Shown here in pieces: positions 44,281-49,557 of a stretch of DNA of 49,557 nucleotides. Source of the DNA: Parasitella parasitica (Eukaryota > Mucoromycota > Mucoromycetes > Mucorales > Mucoraceae); contig MU619262.1 in NCBI GenBank assembly GCA_025201805.1, forward strand, positions 143,120 through 192,676. The letters are read 5' to 3'. The position numbers and the translations under genes are program-made. The notes below the pieces were generated by a model that worked only from the letters and a program-made list of their open reading frames with translations, made no database searches and had not been told where the DNA came from. How positions within the stretch are numbered: position 1 is the first letter of the stretch; each line of letters begins with the position of its first letter.

Positions 44281-44911
44281 TCTGTTTTGCTTAAAACCTA
44301 TTTTTTTTTATTCGGTAAGTTAAAAGCGAACATAATATTAACGTTGTTACTTACTATCGGTCCATTTTATTTATGTTTTTGCACCTGTGAGGAGATAACT
44401 AAAGTTCATCTAATTTCAGGGCTAGATTGCAAGTAATGAATCCCTTTCATTATGATTGGATTTCTCTTCACAAAGCCCACTTACAGTCTTTGAATGGAAG
44501 AGACGCTTGCAACCCGCTGCCTTTGGTGAACATCCTTGAATATGTGTACTGACTGGTGTTTAAATTACACCAGGATCTGTTTTACAGTCTATTGGATTCA
44601 TCGTTTACACTACCATTGTGGTTCTTTTTTTTTTTAATAAAGGTTTTTATTATTTGCTACGCGTGCATGACTGTAGCAAAATAGTAATCAAGAGGCGGGC
44701 GTTAGGTTCAATACAAATAAAAGAAATTCTGAAACTAAACAAAATGACTTGTCGAGTCGGATGTTGGAAAGGAACACATAACCGGGTTCCATTAGCGTAA
44801 TAAGGTGGCATTTTTACACTTTTAGCTTCAGTTTTTTCGGGCGCGCGTTTCTTTGTTTTAGGCATTTTCTTAATCGCCGTGTTTTTTCCTGTTCCAAATT
44901 CTTTTCTAATC

Positions 44912-47900
44912 ATGTTCACTAAAAGAGAGCGCCCGCTTGATTTCTTTGACGAAGAAGAAGATGATTTAGACTACCTGATCGAAGCCAGTATTGAAAATAG
45001 TAGCAGCAAGGAGAATGACATTGTTGGGCTAGATGATTACTTGAAACAGACACCTGGTAGCAACCACAAGCCAAGTAAGCAAGACACACACACAGCCACA
45101 GACAAGAGCAGCTTCTAACATTGAATTCCTAGATCAAAGTAACTATGATCCAGCAAGCTTCGCTGGTAACTTTGGCGACTACGGTCAGCTTGACAATAGC
45201 ACTTTTAATGAAGAGGATTTGTTTGTGCAGGCAGATCCCATCTCGTCGCATGGTGAGTCAGTTACGAGGGCCATGTGTGATATGGACATTGACGACAATG
45301 AAGACGATGGCTACGAAATCGATTTGACTGGAGCTGAGAGGATGCCAGACGTCGAATCTTACAGTATTATCAAGACAAACAAAGTAATCAACTACACGCA
45401 GATTCCTGACAATGGAGCCTTCGTTTCCGCTACCTGCCCAGTCACCAACTCATCCTTATATTTCAGTAAAAGAACACCAACAGATTTGAAGCGTCGGCAA
45501 AAAGAGTTGAATGACAAGGCCATTAAAAAAACGAATAGATCATTATTGCCAAAGCCTCTCTGGCAATTGAGAAAAGAGATTGAGAAAAACAACCTAGAGG
45601 AATTGAAAAGGATTGAAAAGTGTGTTTGCAGACAGCAGCAGATTGAATTGTATATACTAATACAGTTTTGCTTTCAAGGGAGATCGAAGAATCAAGAAGC
45701 AGGAAAAAGAAAAAAGTGCAACCCAAAGATGATTCAGGCCAGCTTTGGGTCGATAAATATCGCCCCTCGTCTTACATGGATCTGATGGGTGACCAACGTG
45801 TCAATCGAGACGTGCTGCGATGGGTTAAGCAATGGGATCACTGCGTGTTCAAGAAATCAGCCAGGATAGAATCACAACGTGATAAACAATTGAGACATTA
45901 CAAAAGCACATTTGGTATAACGCCCAAGTTTGCTGCCTACAAGAAAGATGTCAAAGAAACAAGCGACCCGTTGTTAAGACCAGAAAAGAAGGTAGATTAC
46001 ACAGGAAAGTGCATGCGAGGTACGCTAAAACCAGCTGTAGATTCTGTTAATGTCGGGTCCTCCTGGCTTCGGTAAGACTACATTAGCTCATGTCGTTGCT
46101 AAACAGGCAGGATACAACATAATTGAAGTGAATGCCAGTGACGATAGAACGGGTGAGGTGGTCAAATCAAAGATAAAATCTTCGTTGGAGCATCAGGCGA
46201 TCATACGAGACGTGAATGTAAAGGAAGAAAAACGGGAAATGTCAATGTCATCAAAGCCTAATATATTGATCATTGATGAAATTGATGGGGCCAGTGCTGG
46301 AGGTGGCCAGGATGTAAGTTCTTATAGTGTTGTTGTTTTTTTAAAAAAAAAAAAAAAAAAAATCTCCTCATTATTAATTCACTGGATTTGAGTAGAGTTT
46401 TATCAAGCAGTTGGTTCAACTCGCCACTGCCGAAATTGGTAATGGAAAAACAGGTAAGTTGCGCATTATTATCGCTTAGAGGATTATACCAAGTAGACTG
46501 GTGTAGGCAAAAAAAAGGGACCAAAACCTTTACTTCGGCCGATCATTTGTATTTGTAACGATGCGTAAGTTTACTGAAACAATTGCTCACACACCCTTTG
46601 ACTCTCGACTTTAGATATGCGCCTGTTCTTCGACCTCTTCGTATGGTTGCCGAGCTAGTGCAGTTTAAAAAAGTGCCAATGATGTCCTTAGCAAAGAGAT
46701 TGCAGAATATTTGTGACAATGAAGGATTAGACAGTGATTTGAGAACGTTGAGCATTTTGTCAGAAACCACGGATGGCGATTTAAGAAGCTGTTTGAACAC
46801 TTTGCAAGCAAGTTGTTGGTCGTTACAAGCCTATATTTATTTTCTAATGTTCCAGCTTAGTTTGTTAGGGGTAAAAGCACGGTTCTCACTCGGGATATGT
46901 TGAAAGAGGCAGGCATTGGTAAAAAGGATATGGGCCAATCCTTGTTCTCTATATGGGAAGATTTGTTTTCTGCACCAAATGCCCGTCTGAAGAACTCGCT
47001 CAACAAGGATGACGTTGGTAGGCAACAAACATAAATGCTTATAGTACATGTATTAACATACAAACTGAGCTAGATAATAACAAATACATGGACAGACTGA
47101 CAACTGCAATAATGTCAAATGGTGAAATCGAAAGAATAATGCAAGGCTGTTTTGAGGCATACCCCATGATGAGATTCCATGATGTAGCACTCGAAAAGTT
47201 TTGCTTTATTGGGGAATGGCTTCATTTCTACGACCAAGTCTATCATAGAACCAACGAAAAGCACGAGTATGAAATGTTCAAGTATCTGCCATATCCTATT
47301 GTCAACTTTCATCGATTTTTTGCTGGTGCTGTGGTGCAAGAACATCGAGTCGAATATCCTAGAGTCGATTATGAAATCTACTCTACCAAAAAGTCATATG
47401 AAAACCTAATTGAGGTGTTTTTGGCTGGTATTCACCCTCAAAAGAGGAGGTTTTTGAACCATGATATGATTGCTAATGAGCTTGTTCCTTTGTTGATGCA
47501 TGTTATTTCACCCGATTTGAAGCCAGTAGGTGATATACGGCACAATTTGAAATGTTGACCTGAGCTAAAGCCAATGATAGGTGAATCAACAACTAATCAA
47601 ACCAACAGAAAAAGCAAAGCTAGATAGATTAGTTCGCATTATGATTGAGTTTGGGCTTTCTTATGTGCAAGAAAAGAATGAAGACGGACAATTTGTGTTT
47701 AAGCTTGAGCCGTAAGAGAAGAAACAGAGTAATCGTGCAGTGTAGCTAATGATTGATCAAACAGACCGGTGGAGCAACTTTTGAATTTTAACTTGTCGAG
47801 TCCAAAATCCATACTTCCAAAGCAATATGCTGTTAGACAAATGATTTCGCACGAGGTACGAATGCAACATTTACACAAAAAGTAGACTAAAATATCTCTG

Positions 47901-48331
47901 AAATCAGATTGACACCGAAATACTGCGAAGAAGAGAAGAAGCCTCGCAATTACGAAACAAAGGAAATGAAAAAGCATCAGACGCCGGGTAAGTCAAGCAA
48001 ATGCATATGAACCATGCACTTGGAATATTCAAACTTCCATACTAGACTTATTCCAAACAAAATCAAGAAGAAAATAGCAACAGAAAAGCAAATTTCGCTT
48101 GATTTCTTTGGCCGTGCAATTGTGTCTAAAGACGAGACTTTGAAAACAACAAAGAGCCTTAAAATGAAAGGTAAATTACTGTTACATGGAAGCATGTTGA
48201 TTATAAAATTGATCCTTTTTTTTTTTTCTTTTGTCTTAGTTGATACACCTAAAACAAGTGTATTTTATAGATACCATGAGGGGTTTTCAAATGCTGTTAG
48301 AAAACCAATGACAGTGCAAATGTTTCTTTAA
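44912..48331 (+). CDS. CTF18: Chromosome transmission fidelity protein 18 (Ctf18-RFC large subunit)
   Basis: Large subunit of the alternative clamp loader Ctf18-RFC, which loads PCNA for leading-strand replication and cohesion. Fourteen exons: 44912-45074, 45133-45619, 45679-45991, 46041-46313, 46396-46453, 46507-46564, 46615-46807, 46861-47017, 47074-47525, 47581-47711, 47765-47855, 47908-47987, 48046-48170 and 48240-48331, giving 890 residues in one continuous frame. Evidence: DSGQLWVDKYRPSSYMDLMG, LRWVKQWDHCVF, Walker A SGPPGFGKTTLAHVVAKQAG (Lys333), VNASDDRTGE, Walker B ILIIDEIDGA, ICICNDAYAPVLRPLR, and the C-terminal RYHEGFSNAVRKPMTVQMFL that binds Ctf8, Dcc1 and Pol epsilon. Exon 7 ends at a GC donor (GCAAGT). 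Intron 2 starts GTGTGT, a weak donor. Converges on WSS1. Confidence 0.94.
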
Positions 48332-48339
48332 TAAAAAGC

Positions 48340-49416
48340 TTAGCGCAATTGAACATACTGACAAGCTACACATGTAGACCATTTTTTCTCGTTTTCTAAT
48401 GTACACTGAGGACAAGACCAATAATCACCTTCAACAATAACATCATAGGGCCTTTCCGTTTGACAGATTTGACAGGCTAGCGTAATTGGTCCATTGAGAA
48501 AAGTGCAAGCAGGGCAGGCCCATCCGTCCTGGTTTGACGTATGGGAATCAGCTGTACGTTTCTTCTTTGACTGAGCCTCCATTATTTTGGGTATATTGAG
48601 GCTAAGCCTTCTTTTGGGTCCTTGGTTATTACCAGAAAGCGGGGAGGATACAGCAGGAGACGATGCAGCAGATGAAGAAGGGCTGCTTTCTTGCTCTACA
48701 CTCCCCCCACACCAAACTTTATCCGATTGTCGTTTCTGAGCTGCTCTTGCTGCTAGCTGTGAAGGCGTCATATTCTTGATGTGGCTGCCTCCCAATCTAA
48801 TTCCATCTGCTGGCAGCATGATTTTTGCTGTCTGCAATCTTTTCTCGGCTGCTTTTGCTGCTATTTCATTACTCAAATGTCTCGGCACTGACCGTGACCC
48901 TAACTTGTTTCCGTCTGAATAGAACCCTTCTCCTCTATATCCTGACGAAATGAGGATTTCCGTCTCCTGTTTCAATTCATCCAGTAATTGATAAAACTTT
49001 TCGTCATGAGGGCCTCTTACGATATGAGCCATCCTAGCAAGAAAGATGAATACGCAATCATGCACATAATATATTGCCTTACTCGTGCAACAGCGTTCCT
49101 AATATGTCTTCATATTCCAAAAACTGCGTCTCATCATGGTGTGGCCTCAGTCGCAGGTTGATCTTCCATCCTCTGTTTACATTCATACCTTGAGGTAATG
49201 TTAGCATTTGATACAAACGCCCAGAGTCATCAGACGCTTTATACCTAGCAGATTGGGATTTGATGGAAAGAATTCAACCAGATTCTTTATGGTCCATTTA
49301 TGGTTTGTTAATACAGGTTTCACTTGAGATGCTAAACGCTTTAATAACTGCAATGCTTCATCGTGCCGAGGCTTCTTTACCAACACTTTGTATTCTTTTG
49401 TTGGGTTGTTGTCCAT
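48340..49416 (-). CDS. WSS1: Wss1-like DNA-protein crosslink protease (WLM domain)
   Basis: Wss1/SPRTN-type metalloproteases cleave proteins covalently trapped on DNA during replication. Three exons (minus): 49245-49416, 49083-49188 and 48340-49033, giving 323 residues. The WLM zinc site LLHEMAHIVRGPHDEKFY is created by splicing exon 2 to exon 3 (HEMAH at residues 92-96, third ligand in GPHD). Upstream, RGWKINLRLRPHHDE is also typical of WLM. Behind the protease domain are GYRGEGFYSDGNKLGSRSVP, likely a Cdc48/p97 (SHP-type) contact, then a disordered Ser-rich region and two RanBP2-type zinc fingers (WACPACTFLNGPITLACQIC; YWSCPQCTLENEKKWSTC and VAC) that may bind ubiquitin or SUMO conjugates. 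The stop lies 8 bp from that of CTF18. ATG 49416 is the first Met of the frame. Confidence 0.92.
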
Positions 49417-49557
49417 AGGTAGGCGAAAGAGGAATGAAAAAAAGGTGCAGTACTACGGATTAACAACAGTGATTGAATGCATCAGCGTGACTATTCTGAG
49501 TCCAATGCAAATCACATTGATCCTCTTTATCTTTGTGAGATACGGTACAGTGTACTG
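49417..49557 (-). promoter_or_regulatory. Upstream region of WSS1, cut by window edge
   Basis: 141 bp before the WSS1 start codon. It is pyrimidine-rich on the minus strand next to the ATG (CTTTTTTTCATTCC), as expected of a 5' leader. No other gene is visible before the window ends. Confidence 0.4.

Larger units (their letters stand above)
40705..44911. other. AT-rich gene-poor island
   Basis: 4.2 kb without an intact gene I can defend. It includes a coding-like minus region at 41577-41860, a minus frame at 42844-43101 with no recognised domain, an A-tract (43258-43285) and a 111-bp tandem duplication (44075-44280). Near its right end, on the minus strand, ATG 44865 begins MPKTKKRAPEKTEAKS and then GTAAAA; this resembles the start of a small basic chromatin protein divergent from CTF18, but I find no continuation. 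The right end also serves as the CTF18 promoter. Confidence 0.5.

Noticed and set aside
44818-44865. Minus-strand MPKTKKRAPEKTEAKS as a small HMG-type gene divergent from CTF18
   Set aside because: The basic start is suggestive and is followed by GTAAAA, but no downstream HMG-box or other exon could be found in the next 600 bp.

Overview
The window looks like nuclear DNA of an early-diverging filamentous fungus, most likely Mucoromycota (Mucorales-like); I cannot name the genus. The reasons are a complete fungal-type elongation factor 3, many short GT-AG introns (about 40-120 nt), AT-rich intergenic DNA with long poly-A/poly-T and poly-G/poly-C tracts, and a full-length nucleocytoplasmic O-GlcNAc transferase, a gene largely absent from yeasts. 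All spliced models here were built by hand from splice-site consensus, reading-frame continuity and remembered family motifs. No transcript or database search was available.

Layout. 1-343 (minus): a hypothetical partial frame running off the left edge, with an apparent frameshift. 490-2757 (plus): an OS-9/Yos9 ER lectin and a Mic19-like MICOS subunit. 2758-7275: a gene-poor AT-rich island. 7276-13607: O-GlcNAc transferase converging on the GPI mannosyltransferase III gene (PIG-B/Gpi10). 13608-18078: a second gene-poor island with a decayed Pif1-like helicase. 18079-19071: a Crz1-like C2H2 factor whose stop codon runs into a poly-A tract. 21586-24231: a divergent pair, an HP1-type chromodomain/chromoshadow protein (minus) and a PTPMT1-like phosphatase (plus). 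24384-26871: a GH5 steryl-glucosidase/glucocerebrosidase-like enzyme ending in a CaaX-type tetrapeptide. 27485-28232: a small unrecognised mitochondrial membrane protein. 28582-31740: eEF3. 32066-36155 (minus): a RUS/DUF647 protein, interrupted by a 38-N assembly gap, and DNA primase small subunit. 36717-37955: a dihydrofolate synthase. 39302-40704: a Ptc7-like PP2C. 40705-44911: a third gene-poor island with a 111-bp tandem duplication. 44912-49416: Ctf18 (plus) converging on the DNA-protein-crosslink protease Wss1 (minus), with only 8 bp between their stop codons.

Functionally these are mostly housekeeping genes. Three themes recur: genome maintenance in the right third (primase, Ctf18-RFC, Wss1), mitochondria (Mic19, PTPMT1-like, the unknown protein at 27485, RUS, Ptc7), and ER glycan or lipid chemistry (OS-9, PIG-B, GH5). 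I see no operon-like or defence-type system and no CRISPR, tRNA or rRNA gene. The most notable items are the candidate prenylated GH5 enzyme, the small mitochondrial protein, the in-frame alternative donor in PTC7, the GC-AG intron in CTF18, the helicase relic and several possible short genes.
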